64,000 bases of DNA from an uncultured Lachnospira sp. (lineage in GTDB: Bacteria > Bacillota > Clostridia > Lachnospirales > Lachnospiraceae). Position 1 is the first letter of the stretch; each line of letters opens with the position of its first letter. The notes under the pieces are model-generated. The model saw only the letters and a list, made by a program, of their open reading frames with translations, ran no database searches and had not been told where the DNA came from. Shown piece after piece: positions 28,782-37,690 of this stretch. The stretch lies in contig CAKRLE010000006.1 of assembly GCA_934359185.1 (NCBI GenBank), forward strand, positions 1 through 64,000. The letters are read 5' to 3'. Both the position numbers and the translations under genes were made by a program.

Positions 28782-29888
28782 CTATAAACTGCTTACATCC
28801 ACTAACTTTCCATTACGTTCTGCAATACTGATAATATCACTGTTAATCTTATCATATTCGCCATGTTCACATCCACAGTCAATTACATAATCCACTTTTT
28901 CAAGCAGCTTATACATTTTATTTCTGTTATCCTCCGATACTGGTGTAAATGCTTTCTGAACCACAACATCTGTTGCAAGCGCCTTTGCAGCCAGAATATC
29001 ACAGTCGTTTTCATATAACAGTCCTGCATAAAATGCTCTGCATTTCTTCTGTAATCTGCGGTATACTTCTATCCCACTGCCATTGCCGCCTATTACAAGA
29101 ATATCCGGATCATTGTCCGATTTTTTCAATTCAACACTTCCAAACTGATTCTCATATGCGCCATCATCCAGTCCAAACAGCTTCTCTATTGTATTGCCAC
29201 TGAATATCTCCTCAGGCATTCCAAGCCTGAGCATCTCTTTACCATTGACACACAGAACCCTGTCTGCCAGCTTATAGGCAAGGTCAATCTCATGTAACGA
29301 AAGGATTATTGTTATGCCGCGGTTTGCCATGTTTCTTAATATATTAAGAAGTTCCAGCTTATACCTTATATCAAGATAGGATGTCGGCTCATCAAGTATC
29401 ATTATATCCGGCTGCTGGCACAATGCTCTTGCAAGCATAATTCTCTGGCGTTGTCCATCACTTACAGCATCAAAGCTTTTATCAGCCAGTTCAAGTCCGT
29501 TAACACTCTCAAGTGATTCCCGCACAATTCTCTCGTCATCATCTGTCAGCCTGCCAAAGCCGTCAGTATATGGGTACCGTCCCATAGCAACTACGTCTTT
29601 ACATGTAAGAAGCTCTGGCTCAATCCTTTCTGTCAGAACAACCGACATTCTGGTTGCAAGGTCTCTTACGCTAATCTTATTAAGCTCAGTATCATCGAGC
29701 ATTACAACACCGCTTATCTTGGATAACTGTCTTGTAAGCGTCTTAAGAATCGTTGATTTTCCTGCACCATTAGGTCCAATAAGAGCAAGAATCTCTCCTT
29801 TTTTTACATCTATGTTAACATTATCAACAACTGATTTGCCACTGTAACCAACACACAGATTATCCGTACTTATATATGCTTTCTCCAT
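28782..29888 (-). CDS. btuD: Corrinoid/siderophore-type ABC ATPase with extra C-terminal domain
   Basis: A 368-residue FepC/BtuD-like ATPase. Walker A LIGPNGAGKSTILKTL, signature region VSDGQRQRIMLARALCQ and Walker B IMILDEPTSYLDI are intact. After the usual ATPase end near residue 250 there is an added domain of about 115 residues beginning with a Gly-rich strand (DILVIGGNGSGIEVYRRL) and ending VIDCGCEHGEYDKI and GKLVDVSSL, reminiscent of a nucleotide-binding fold; its job is unknown. The ATG at 29888 shares a base with the permease stop and has AGGGG 8 nt before it. Confidence 0.88.
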   Translation of the reverse strand: MEKAYISTDNLCVGYSGKSVVDNVNIDVKKGEILALIGPNGAGKSTILKTLTRQLSKISGVVMLDDTELNKISVRDLATRMSVVLTERIEPELLTCKDVVAMGRYPYTDGFGRLTDDDERIVRESLESVNGLELADKSFDAVSDGQRQRIMLARALCQQPDIMILDEPTSYLDIRYKLELLNILRNMANRGITIILSLHEIDLAYKLADRVLCVNGKEMLRLGMPEEIFSGNTIEKLFGLDDGAYENQFGSVELKKSDNDPDILVIGGNGSGIEVYRRLQKKCRAFYAGLLYENDCDILAAKALATDVVVQKAFTPVSEDNRNKMYKLLEKVDYVIDCGCEHGEYDKINSDIISIAERNGKLVDVSSL

Positions 29889-30931
29889 CACTGCTGCCCC
29901 TTTCTTTGTTTAAGCATAAGCGCTATGACAACTGGAGCACCAACAATTGATGTCACTGTTCCTAGTGATAATTCTGTAGGCGAAAGGATTGTTCTTGCAC
30001 ACAGATCACATAACATACAGAACACTCCACCTGCCAGAAAAACAGTTGGAATCATAATAATCGGTTTAGCTGTCTTTAACAAAAGCTTGGTAATATGTGG
30101 CACTGCTATTCCCACAAATGCTATAGGACCCGCAAAAGCTGTCACACATGCTGACAGCATACTTGAAAGGATAATAAGCACTATACGGAACAGCCTGATA
30201 TTAACACCCATGCTCCTCGCATATCCTTCCCCAAGCTGATACGCAGACATTGGCTTGCTTACAAATATCGTAACTATAAATGTTACAAGCACAATAACAG
30301 ATGCAACCTTTACATCGGACCATTTAGCTCCAGAAAAGCTTCCAAGTGACCAGTGTGTCAGATTAACAATCTGTGCCTCATTGGCAAAGTTAATCATAAA
30401 ATCCGTAATTGCGCTGCATATGTTGCTTACCATTATGCCTATAACAAGAAGTACTGACATATTATGTACATATCCTGCAAACAGCAGCACGAATAGCATG
30501 GATATCATCGAACCCGCAAATGTTACAACAACGGTAATTCCTACTGGCATTGAGGAAAAAAACTGTGCAAATATAATTGTAAATGCTGCAAGAAGCATCT
30601 TGGCTCCTGCTGATATACCTAACACATATGGACCAGCTATCGGATTGCGGAAAAAAGTCTGCAAAAGAAAGCCTGACAGGGACAAAGCCCCGCCAAGCAC
30701 TGCTGCTGTCATCATCCTTGGAAGTCTTATCTTCCATATTATGTTATAACTCGACATATCTGTCTGCTTTTTTAACACGATTATGTCAAAAATCTCTCTT
30801 ACATTAATATGTACACTTCCTGTATTGACATTAGCAATAACAGCCATGACAAACATAAAAATTAAGAATATAAATACAATCAGATACCTGAGGCCATTAT
30901 TTTTATTTGATAACAATCCTGTCTTACTCAT
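29888..30931 (-). CDS. btuC: Corrinoid-type ABC transporter permease
   Basis: A 347-residue FecCD/BtuC-family permease with eight to ten hydrophobic segments. RLPRMMTAAVLGGALSLSG and FFRNPIAGPYVLGISAGAK are the family's signature region, and GPIAFVGIAVPHITKLL is the loop that contacts the ATPase. It starts a few bases after the binding-protein stop, suggesting translational coupling. The operon context makes cobalamin or cobinamide the likely cargo rather than an iron chelate. Confidence 0.92.
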   Translation of the reverse strand: MSKTGLLSNKNNGLRYLIVFIFLIFMFVMAVIANVNTGSVHINVREIFDIIVLKKQTDMSSYNIIWKIRLPRMMTAAVLGGALSLSGFLLQTFFRNPIAGPYVLGISAGAKMLLAAFTIIFAQFFSSMPVGITVVVTFAGSMISMLFVLLFAGYVHNMSVLLVIGIMVSNICSAITDFMINFANEAQIVNLTHWSLGSFSGAKWSDVKVASVIVLVTFIVTIFVSKPMSAYQLGEGYARSMGVNIRLFRIVLIILSSMLSACVTAFAGPIAFVGIAVPHITKLLLKTAKPIIMIPTVFLAGGVFCMLCDLCARTILSPTELSLGTVTSIVGAPVVIALMLKQRKGQQ

Positions 30932-30932
30932 T

Positions 30933-32108
30933 TTATTTTAACTTGAACAGATATGTGTACTTATCTGTATTAGAATCTGTTGATGATACAACCTTGCTGA
31001 TATCGCTGATTATATTACCTATTGTGCTTGATGTCTGGAAGAAATCTGCTGTAGTACACCATACATTACCATCCTTAACAGCCTTCATATCACCAAGTAC
31101 TTCACTCTTGGCAACAAGGTCTGCTATTGTAGCCGGCTTGCCGCCCATGCTCCAGATATAAATAATAATATCTGCATCCTTTGCTGATGAATAGAATGCC
31201 TCTGCCTCCATCTTGGTTGTACCAGTCTTGCCTACGCCAACCTTGCCATCAAGAACATACTTACCACCGGCAAGCGTAACCATCTTAGTCATGTAATCAT
31301 CACTGTTACGCGCATAAAGGTCGCCCTTTGATGTTATATAGAATACTGCCACTGTCTTATCTGTTGATTTAGAAGTATTCTGTATGTCTGCTACAAGCTT
31401 CTCCTGCTCTGCAAAATGCTTGTCGGCCTCAGCTTCCTTGTTAAATAAAGCTCCATACACCTTAATCCACTCAGTTCTTCCTAATGGATGATTCTCTGCA
31501 CTTGACTGGTCAAGAATGTAATTAACATTAAGCTGCTTGAGCTTGTCTGCAACTTCGTCCTTTAACATAGTTGAAAATACTCCAAATGTAGAACCTGATG
31601 CAGCAATCATTTCATAATCAGGCTCCTGATAAGAACCAATATACTTAATATCACCTGATTCCAGCTTATTCTTAACATTGTCAATGTACCATCCGTTCTT
31701 GTCTGTTGTTGTAAGCGCTACCTTATCAAGACAACCTAAAGAATTAAGCAGTGACATGGTTGGTGTTGATGATACTATCGTGTTATCAATTGGCTGCTGT
31801 AAAACACATACATCGCTGTCAATATCAGACGGAACTGCCATTCCTTCTGGAACTACAAGGAAAGGATTGTTCTGAGTTATCTTAATCATCTTATATCCAC
31901 CCTTGTATACATCTATAGACACATTTTTTGCATACTTAAACTCAACACTATGGTCAAGCTCCAGCCTGCCTGAATACTGTGATGCTTCATTAGCTGACTT
32001 ATTATTACTGCCGGCATCAGTGCTGCCACATGCCACAACAGACACAGCCATGGCTGCTATCATTACACATGCTGCAATTTTCTTAAAAATGTTTTTCTTA
32101 ATCATCAT
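30933..32108 (-). CDS. btuF: Corrinoid-binding lipoprotein of the ABC transporter
   Basis: A 391-residue exported substrate-binding protein. A signal ends in the lipobox VVAC near residue 27, followed by a Ser/Asn-rich linker and the two-lobed periplasmic-binding fold of the BtuF/FepB class (VCVLQQPIDNTIVSSTPTMS, YIGSYQEPDYEMIAASGSTFG, DADIIIYIWSMGG). Longer than E. coli BtuF by an N-terminal extension of about 70 residues. AGGGG precedes two tandem ATGs; the first is used here. Head of the transporter trio with the permease and ATPase genes. Confidence 0.88.
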   Translation of the reverse strand: MMIKKNIFKKIAACVMIAAMAVSVVACGSTDAGSNNKSANEASQYSGRLELDHSVEFKYAKNVSIDVYKGGYKMIKITQNNPFLVVPEGMAVPSDIDSDVCVLQQPIDNTIVSSTPTMSLLNSLGCLDKVALTTTDKNGWYIDNVKNKLESGDIKYIGSYQEPDYEMIAASGSTFGVFSTMLKDEVADKLKQLNVNYILDQSSAENHPLGRTEWIKVYGALFNKEAEADKHFAEQEKLVADIQNTSKSTDKTVAVFYITSKGDLYARNSDDYMTKMVTLAGGKYVLDGKVGVGKTGTTKMEAEAFYSSAKDADIIIYIWSMGGKPATIADLVAKSEVLGDMKAVKDGNVWCTTADFFQTSSTIGNIISDISKVVSSTDSNTDKYTYLFKLK

Positions 32109-32139
32109 CTTTCCCCTTTTATCATTGTTGTTATATAGC

Positions 32140-32403
32140 TTAATTATCAGAAACTTTCCTGATAATTGCGCCTATCTTACTCCTGACGTGTTCATATCCG
32201 CCTTTACCATGACAGACTGTACAGTTAGTGCAGTCTTTTATCCCTTTGTCAGTTATACGGTAATTACCTCCACAATCTTTTCCAAGCGCATACAGCGGAC
32301 AATAACAGAACAGACAGTTCAATTCCTCACCATCTGGCATCTTATGACATGGATAATACTCACAATCATGATTACAGAAAAACTTATAATTATTCTCACT
32401 CAT
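32140..32403 (-). CDS. Cysteine-rich small protein of cobalamin operons
   Basis: An 87-residue soluble protein with ten cysteines (Cys10, 14, 19, 30, 33, 35, 44, 58, 61 and 64), including CLFCYC and CTNCTVC. It matches the 'cysteine-rich small domain' family that recurs beside cobalamin genes in Clostridia and archaea; a metal or Fe-S role is likely but not shown. The start at 32403 follows GGAG by 6 nt; a TTG one codon earlier is less likely. It precedes btuF by 31 bp and follows the TIM-barrel gene by 20 bp. Confidence 0.85.
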   Translation of the reverse strand: MSENNYKFFCNHDCEYYPCHKMPDGEELNCLFCYCPLYALGKDCGGNYRITDKGIKDCTNCTVCHGKGGYEHVRSKIGAIIRKVSDN

Positions 32404-32423
32404 CAATATCTCCAGATTTATTC

Positions 32424-33260
32424 TTATACCTGTGCGTATGTTCTCTCCATAAATTCTCTTGTCGATATTGCGTTCTCTGGAATGGTATTCTCAAGAGTGA
32501 CATGTACATATGGCTTATACTCCTTAATCTTCTTTAAAAGAAGCGGATAATTAAGTCCGCCTGTACCTGCTGCTATTGATTTAAGCTCATTTCCCTCAAC
32601 AACATAGTCCTTGCAGTGGACAACAGCTATATCATCTCTTAAAAGTTCAAATGCTTTCTCTATAATCTCATCCTGCTGTGAAAGATTATCTACACATAAA
32701 AGGTTAACCGGGTCAAATATTATCTGGAGATTTGGTGAATCAATTGCATCAAGAACCTTTCTTGCTCTCTCAACTGTATACACTATATGTTTCCATACTG
32801 GCTCAATAGCAACAATAACACCGAACTGCTCAGCATATTTAACAATTGGTCTTAAATTCTTAATAAATTCCTCTAAAGCCTCTTCTGTGTGGTTAGCTGG
32901 CTCGTACTTGTACTCTTCATTGACAGCACCTGTCTCTGTTCCCACAACACCGCATCCAAGTATGCTTGCAAATCTGATATGAGCCTTATACTTCTCAACT
33001 ATCTGTGCATGCTTCTCTGGATTAGGATTGCAAAGGTTAAGATAACAGCCAAGTACAGCAACATCTACCTTATTCTCCTGACAAAGCTCCTTCATATACA
33101 TAGCAAGTCCCGGAGTCATTGTACATATATCTGGCTTGAACTCCTTAATTGATTTGCTTAATGCTATATGCATACACTTAAATCCCTGATTGTGAATATT
33201 AGGAATTAACTGCTCAAGTGGTGCATATGCCACGTCATGTGCTCTGATACCTAAACGCAT
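32424..33260 (-). CDS. Sugar-phosphate isomerase/epimerase family TIM-barrel protein
   Basis: A 278-residue AP-endonuclease-2-like TIM barrel. The recurring strand ends VAVLGCYLNLCNP, VVGTETGAVN, VAIEPVWKH, QIIFDPVNLLC, VVHCKDYVV and VTLENTIPEN hold the Glu, His, Asp and Lys residues that bind the divalent metal and sugar. Substrate not predictable. It is transcribed ahead of the cobalamin genes, 20 bp before the Cys-rich gene, so it is probably the first gene of that long operon, yet it has no known part in cobalamin metabolism. Confidence 0.85.
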   Translation of the reverse strand: MRLGIRAHDVAYAPLEQLIPNIHNQGFKCMHIALSKSIKEFKPDICTMTPGLAMYMKELCQENKVDVAVLGCYLNLCNPNPEKHAQIVEKYKAHIRFASILGCGVVGTETGAVNEEYKYEPANHTEEALEEFIKNLRPIVKYAEQFGVIVAIEPVWKHIVYTVERARKVLDAIDSPNLQIIFDPVNLLCVDNLSQQDEIIEKAFELLRDDIAVVHCKDYVVEGNELKSIAAGTGGLNYPLLLKKIKEYKPYVHVTLENTIPENAISTREFMERTYAQV

Positions 33261-33398
33261 ATAATAATCCTCCTGTTAGTACGAATTTCGATAAATATAA
33301 CATATTGTACTACCTTTAGAATATTCCGTCAATCAAGCCACAATATAGGCTTTTGTATTATACATTATGTTTATTTATCTGCATAATAGATTAAAATA

Positions 33399-33433
33399 GA
33401 GGTTGTCCATAGTTTAAAACTATGGACAACCTC
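33399..33433 (-). terminator. Terminator of the PcRGLX-like gene
   Basis: A perfect 35-nt inverted repeat whose arm begins GAGGTTGTCCATAG, with A/T-rich flanks, 23 bp downstream of the minus-strand stop at 33456. The rest of 33261-33398 is AT-rich and shows no cobalamin riboswitch motif. Confidence 0.85.
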
Positions 33434-33455
33434 ACTTAACATATTTTAATACTGC

Positions 33456-35855
33456 TTACATCTCTGATGGCTTCCACAGTCCTGTATCAGATATTGCCTT
33501 GTAATATGTGACAAGTGGAATCAGTCCCTGTGCAAAACCTTTTGTTCCATCTCCTGCAGAAACAACGGAATCTTCAACAATTCTCTTAGCTCCTGGAGCC
33601 GTCTTAGATATGCTTTCAACCGCATTTTTAAATGTTTTAATACCCGGCTTTAAATACTTAACATCTCCTGTAAGTTCATATCCTATAGCAAGTGATTCAA
33701 GGAGCAGAGTATTGTTGCCAAGTCTTGAAAGACTTGGAAGCTCTTTATAATAGAACAGTCCTACATCAAGAAGACAATTCTCGATTAAGTCATCAATTGC
33801 TTTAATAAGCATTTCCTTGATATCCTCTCTTGGGAATACTCTGTAATAACGCATAACTGAGCCTACTGCTACAGAAATCATAAATCCAACTCTTACAGTT
33901 GTGTTATCTGTATAAGGGGCAAGCCATTCTCCATACTCATCTGTCCACGCTTTAAAGCTGCCAATTATCCACTCACATTTAGCAATCCATCTTTCGTCAC
34001 CAGTTTCAACATACATTGCAGTGAGTGTTCTCAACGCCCATCCTGTCTCTCTTGCATTAGCCTCACCCGGCTTTGCATACATAGGAGTATCAAGCAGTCT
34101 GGCAACATTGTCTGCTATGCCAAGTGCAGTCTCAAGACCTCTCTCATCTCCTGTGAAATGATAATAGTCAATTAGTCCTTCAACCCACTCATGCGAGCAT
34201 ACCATAAGTCCGTTATCACAGTGACCAGCTGTATGTTCCCACTGTCCACCTATCCTTAATGGATTATCACTATAGTGGCATACATCCACATCCATCCAGT
34301 GTGATGCGGCTGTCACAAGATAATCATGGAATCTTCTGATTCCAGTTCTTGCATACTGAAGGGCACATGAATGTGGATAATCATATTCATTATTACTCCA
34401 CACAGCTCTTCCGTTACCTCTTCCCTGTCTGGTGTAATTTTCATCAATCGTATCACCCCAGTTCATCATTCCATAACATTTTGAATGTGCATCGCCTTTA
34501 GATATAAGTGATATTTCAACATTATTGTCAAGAATATCTGGGAATACATCAATCATGACTCCTGCTTCCTTAAACACCGTTGGATTAATATAAGGCTTAT
34601 CTGGCATCTGGTATATAAGGCTTCTGTTGTCAAGTTCAAGTATTGATTCTGAAGGTGAATGGAAATGCATCAGGAACTTCTGCTCTCTTGCCATTCCAGA
34701 ATGCATGACAACCTTATTAACCCCTTCTGGAACAAGCATAATGACTATACCATCTTTATCTGCCTTAACCGCCTTAGGATAATTCTGCTGTGCCTGATAA
34801 ACTGTGATACACACACCACCATCTTTATCAGTCCTGTCTGCCATAAATGTTCCATAAAATACTTCACTGAAATGTTCGTTAGCTTCATTAATCAGATGCT
34901 TGTCATCAATAACTCTGTTAACCTCGTGGCCATCCCTTCCAATAAAGAACTCTGTCTTGTAATTAGAAATAGCCGCTATCGTTCTCACTCCTGATACATC
35001 TATTCTTTCATCAAACATAGGCAGTTCTGTTATACCTCTTGTCATATATACAGGTCCTGCTGCATCAGTATTGTCTGTAAGCTTATCGCCACAACCTGTT
35101 GAATCTGGTTCTGCCTCATATTGCATATCTGATAATCTGTCATCTAACGCTGCATCCTTATCTGACTTAGCATAGAAACACAGTGATGCAACATGAAGTG
35201 GATCCGGACTTGTGTTAAATAATCTGTATGAAACCTCTACCCATGGTTTGCCAGCATACGCAGTAAGCCTGAGCTGGAATTTATATGTATTACCGCTGTC
35301 TGATGACACATTGCTTCCATCAGCTGTAAGAATTGTACATACATCTCCCTGTTCCACTATGCACCATTTGCCAATTTTCACATCATACTTAGTTCCATTG
35401 CCATCTTTGAGATAAGGTCCTGCAAAATTATCTTTAGTGTACTCTTTATATCCATCCTGCACACTATCAAATATGCAGTCAGACTCATCCCTGACACTGA
35501 ATTTAAGTACACCTGTGTCAACTGTATATCCACCCATTTCATCTGTCACTTTAATCTTCATGCAGTCCGGCTTCTCTGATACGCCATCTTTGCCATCAAG
35601 TGACAATTTAAGTATTGTACCCTTGTTACCTGGAAGGTCTGCCTGGAATCTTACATACATATATCTTACAGAGCCATCTGTATATCTTGATGTAGTCTTA
35701 GTCTGCGAAGGCAGCTTTACACCATTCTGGAATATTGACACATTATCTGTATTATAAAGTTTTCCCTTTGCAACCGGAATACACACTCCACATGGTTCAG
35801 CTATTCTGTCGTATCTGTAAAGCTTGTCAAACATAACATCAATTAAATCTGCCAT
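33456..35855 (-). CDS. PcRGLX/YetA-like protein (possible intracellular rhamnogalacturonan-active enzyme)
   Basis: A 799-residue protein without a signal peptide. An N-terminal beta-rich part (PVAKGKLYNTDNVSIFQNG, about 25-45), a central beta domain, and a C-terminal alpha/alpha toroid (HYSDNPLRIGGQWEHTAGHC, HEWVEGLIDYYHFTGDERGL, ETGWALRTLTAMYVETGD) match the layout of Penicillium exo-rhamnogalacturonan lyase PcRGLX (family PL26) and Bacillus YetA. Family members act on pectin fragments or are uncharacterised. The start at 35855 follows GAGGAG by 8 nt. Transcribed singly; the epimerase-like gene downstream is separated by a strong terminator. Confidence 0.7.
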   Translation of the reverse strand: MADLIDVMFDKLYRYDRIAEPCGVCIPVAKGKLYNTDNVSIFQNGVKLPSQTKTTSRYTDGSVRYMYVRFQADLPGNKGTILKLSLDGKDGVSEKPDCMKIKVTDEMGGYTVDTGVLKFSVRDESDCIFDSVQDGYKEYTKDNFAGPYLKDGNGTKYDVKIGKWCIVEQGDVCTILTADGSNVSSDSGNTYKFQLRLTAYAGKPWVEVSYRLFNTSPDPLHVASLCFYAKSDKDAALDDRLSDMQYEAEPDSTGCGDKLTDNTDAAGPVYMTRGITELPMFDERIDVSGVRTIAAISNYKTEFFIGRDGHEVNRVIDDKHLINEANEHFSEVFYGTFMADRTDKDGGVCITVYQAQQNYPKAVKADKDGIVIMLVPEGVNKVVMHSGMAREQKFLMHFHSPSESILELDNRSLIYQMPDKPYINPTVFKEAGVMIDVFPDILDNNVEISLISKGDAHSKCYGMMNWGDTIDENYTRQGRGNGRAVWSNNEYDYPHSCALQYARTGIRRFHDYLVTAASHWMDVDVCHYSDNPLRIGGQWEHTAGHCDNGLMVCSHEWVEGLIDYYHFTGDERGLETALGIADNVARLLDTPMYAKPGEANARETGWALRTLTAMYVETGDERWIAKCEWIIGSFKAWTDEYGEWLAPYTDNTTVRVGFMISVAVGSVMRYYRVFPREDIKEMLIKAIDDLIENCLLDVGLFYYKELPSLSRLGNNTLLLESLAIGYELTGDVKYLKPGIKTFKNAVESISKTAPGAKRIVEDSVVSAGDGTKGFAQGLIPLVTYYKAISDTGLWKPSEM

Positions 35856-36110
35856 AATCACATCTCCTCAATAATTAATCCTATTTGTATTGATAAATTT
35901 TCTGTAAATCATAAATTGTTTAATTCAATCTGAACACTCAAACAATTCATATCTACTGTTAATATATTAGCATACAACAATATCTGTCTCCACTAAAATA
36001 AAATATCATCTGTACATTTTTACAGAAAAATAGCATTGTTTTACAAATTAATATATAACTCAAGCCTGAAATCTGATATACTATCAGATGTATAATCCAT
36101 ACAAATGTCA
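35856..36110. other. AT-rich divergent intergenic region
   Basis: Region between the minus-strand gene starting at 35855 and nrdG. It must hold the promoter of the former and perhaps of nrdG; several TATAAT-like strings are present but no pair stands out. No small ORF with a ribosome binding site was found. Confidence 0.4.
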
Positions 36111-36326
36111 TAATGATGTTGGGGTCAAAAAGTATTTTGAGCCCTTTGATACCAGATTGCTACGTGCTTTGCACTCTCGCAATCCTCAAAAACATTCGTA
36201 ATCCGCTCATTTTTCTTTGAAAAATGGCTACTTACTCATGTTTTTGGCGGGTCAAGAGGTCAAAAAACCTCTTGCAAGCAAGCTTGCATCGGCTTCCTGA
36301 CCTTTTGACCCTGGTATCATCATAAT
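36111..36326. repeat. Multi-hairpin element (unrelated to the palindromic family)
   Basis: Terminal inverted repeats ATGATGTTGGGGTCAAAA (36114-36130) and, reversed, the related end near 36303-36324 frame a series of hairpins: GGGTCAAAA/TTTTGAGCCC (36122-36143), ATTGC..GTGC/GCAC..GCAAT (36156-36183), a nested CAAAAACAT/ATGTTTTTG with CATTTTTC/GAAAAATG inside (36187-36247), AAGAGGT/ACCTCTT (36254-36273) and GCAAGC/GCTTGC (about 36274-36287). GATACCAG and CTGGTATC also pair across the element. It is either a small non-autonomous mobile repeat or a structured RNA in front of nrdG. Only one copy is in the window. Confidence 0.65.
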
Positions 36327-36356
36327 TATTCTATAAAGTAAATGGAGTGAATTAAT

Positions 36357-36887
36357 TTGAATTATGCAGAAATAAAATTATGTGACATTGCTAATGGTCC
36401 TGGAGTGAGGACTTCTCTTTTTGTAAGCGGATGTACCCACAGATGCAAAGGCTGCTTTAACGAAATTGCATGGGACTTTAATTATGGCGAGCCATTCACG
36501 CAAGAGACAATCAGCGAAATACTTGACTCACTTAAGCCTGGCTACATTACCGGCTTCACACTGCTTGGCGGTGAACCATTTGAGCCACAAAACCAGCCAG
36601 ATGTTCTTGACCTGCTCCGCAGAATCAAGTCAGAATATCCTTCCAAATCTGTCTGGTGTTTTACCGGATATCTGTATGACAAAGACATTCTCGGTAATAT
36701 GTGTAACAATCTTCCACATACACGGGAAATTCTTAACTATATAGATGTCCTTGTCGATGGACCATTTATAATGGATAAAAAGGATATGATGCTGAAGTTC
36801 AAAGGCTCATCCAACCAGCGCACAATTGACGTGCAAGCCTCGCTTGCATCTGGTGATGTTGTGTTATTTAATCTGGACAATATTTAA
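36357..36887 (+). CDS. nrdG: Anaerobic ribonucleoside-triphosphate reductase activating protein
   Basis: A 176-residue radical SAM activase that installs the glycyl radical on NrdD. The cluster motif is GCTHRCKGCFN (Cys26, Cys30, Cys33), followed by the TLLGGEPFEPQNQ and VDGPFIMDKKDMMLKFKGSS regions typical of NrdG. The reading frame opens at TTG (36357) with GGAG 8 nt upstream; no ATG lies nearby in frame, so a TTG start is inferred. The NrdD partner is not in the window. dut follows 81 bp later, so two nucleotide-metabolism genes may be co-transcribed. Confidence 0.92.
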   Translation: MNYAEIKLCDIANGPGVRTSLFVSGCTHRCKGCFNEIAWDFNYGEPFTQETISEILDSLKPGYITGFTLLGGEPFEPQNQPDVLDLLRRIKSEYPSKSVWCFTGYLYDKDILGNMCNNLPHTREILNYIDVLVDGPFIMDKKDMMLKFKGSSNQRTIDVQASLASGDVVLFNLDNI

Positions 36888-36968
36888 TTCTTTCATACAA
36901 CACTGTCCGGTATTTAAACCGCAATGTTATGCTAATTTTAAACATTTTATTAAGGAGATTTTCCAAAT

Positions 36969-37421
36969 ATGAATATCATGCAGACTAATGTAAAAATCAA
37001 GAAACTAAACCCAGCTGCCACTATTCCAGCTTATGGCACAGAGTTTGCCGCAGGTGCAGACCTCTACGCATGTACTGATGAAAGCATCACTATCAATCCC
37101 GGCGAAACTCAGTTCATACATACAGGACTTGCCATGGAGATTCCAGAAGGACTTGTAGGACTTATCTATGCAAGAAGCGGAATGGCTTGCAAGAAAGGTG
37201 TTGCACCAGCCAACAAAGTCGGTGTAATTGATTCTGATTACAGGGGCGAGATTATCGTTGCCCTCTACAATCATTCCGAGACACCTCTTGTCGTTAACAA
37301 TGGCGAGCGTGTTGCACAGATGGTTTACGCACCATACTACCACGCACAGTTTACAGAAGTTGACGAGCTTGAAGATTCTGTAAGAGGTGAGGGAGGATTT
37401 GGCTCAACAGGGGTAAAATAA
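36969..37421 (+). CDS. dut: dUTP diphosphatase
   Basis: A 150-residue trimeric-type dUTPase that hydrolyses dUTP to dUMP, sparing DNA from uracil and feeding thymidylate synthesis. Motifs in order: AAGADLYA (1), YARSGMACKKG (2), GVIDSDYRGEI with the catalytic Asp (3), GERVAQMVYAP (4) and GEGGFGSTG (5). AAGGAG lies 11 nt before the ATG. It ends 18 bp before palindromic element copy 3. Confidence 0.96.
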   Translation: MNIMQTNVKIKKLNPAATIPAYGTEFAAGADLYACTDESITINPGETQFIHTGLAMEIPEGLVGLIYARSGMACKKGVAPANKVGVIDSDYRGEIIVALYNHSETPLVVNNGERVAQMVYAPYYHAQFTEVDELEDSVRGEGGFGSTGVK

Positions 37422-37438
37422 GTGTACACTTAAAAGGT

Positions 37439-37690
37439 ATACTTCGGCTGACACTGTGCGCCATGGCTGTGGGCTATATATCTCTGAATTGCTAGTCCTC
37501 TGTGCTTAGTGGCTCTAAGGATGGCACGACAAAGCTTATTAAAGCCGACTTGCTTAAAACGCGCTTCGCTTGAACGTTTAGCAGTCGGCTTAGCTTTTGT
37601 CTAACACCATCCTAAGACCCACACAGCAGTCGTCATGCAATTCAGAGATATATAGCCCACAGCCATGGCGCACAGTGTCAGCCGAAGTAT
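37439..37690 (-). repeat. Palindromic element, copy 3 (inverted orientation)
   Basis: Perfect 54-bp inverted arms 37439-37492 and 37637-37690 around a 144-nt core (37493-37636) that reads in the minus orientation. Its stems AGGATGG/CCATCCT and AAGCCGAC/GTCGGCTT differ from other copies by compensatory changes. It lies between two same-direction plus genes, dut and the HD gene at 37818, and could terminate dut. Confidence 0.9.

Noticed and set aside
33261..33398. Cobalamin riboswitch before the cobalamin gene run
   Set aside because: The interval is AT-rich and too short between gene and terminator, and no B12-box-like block is present.
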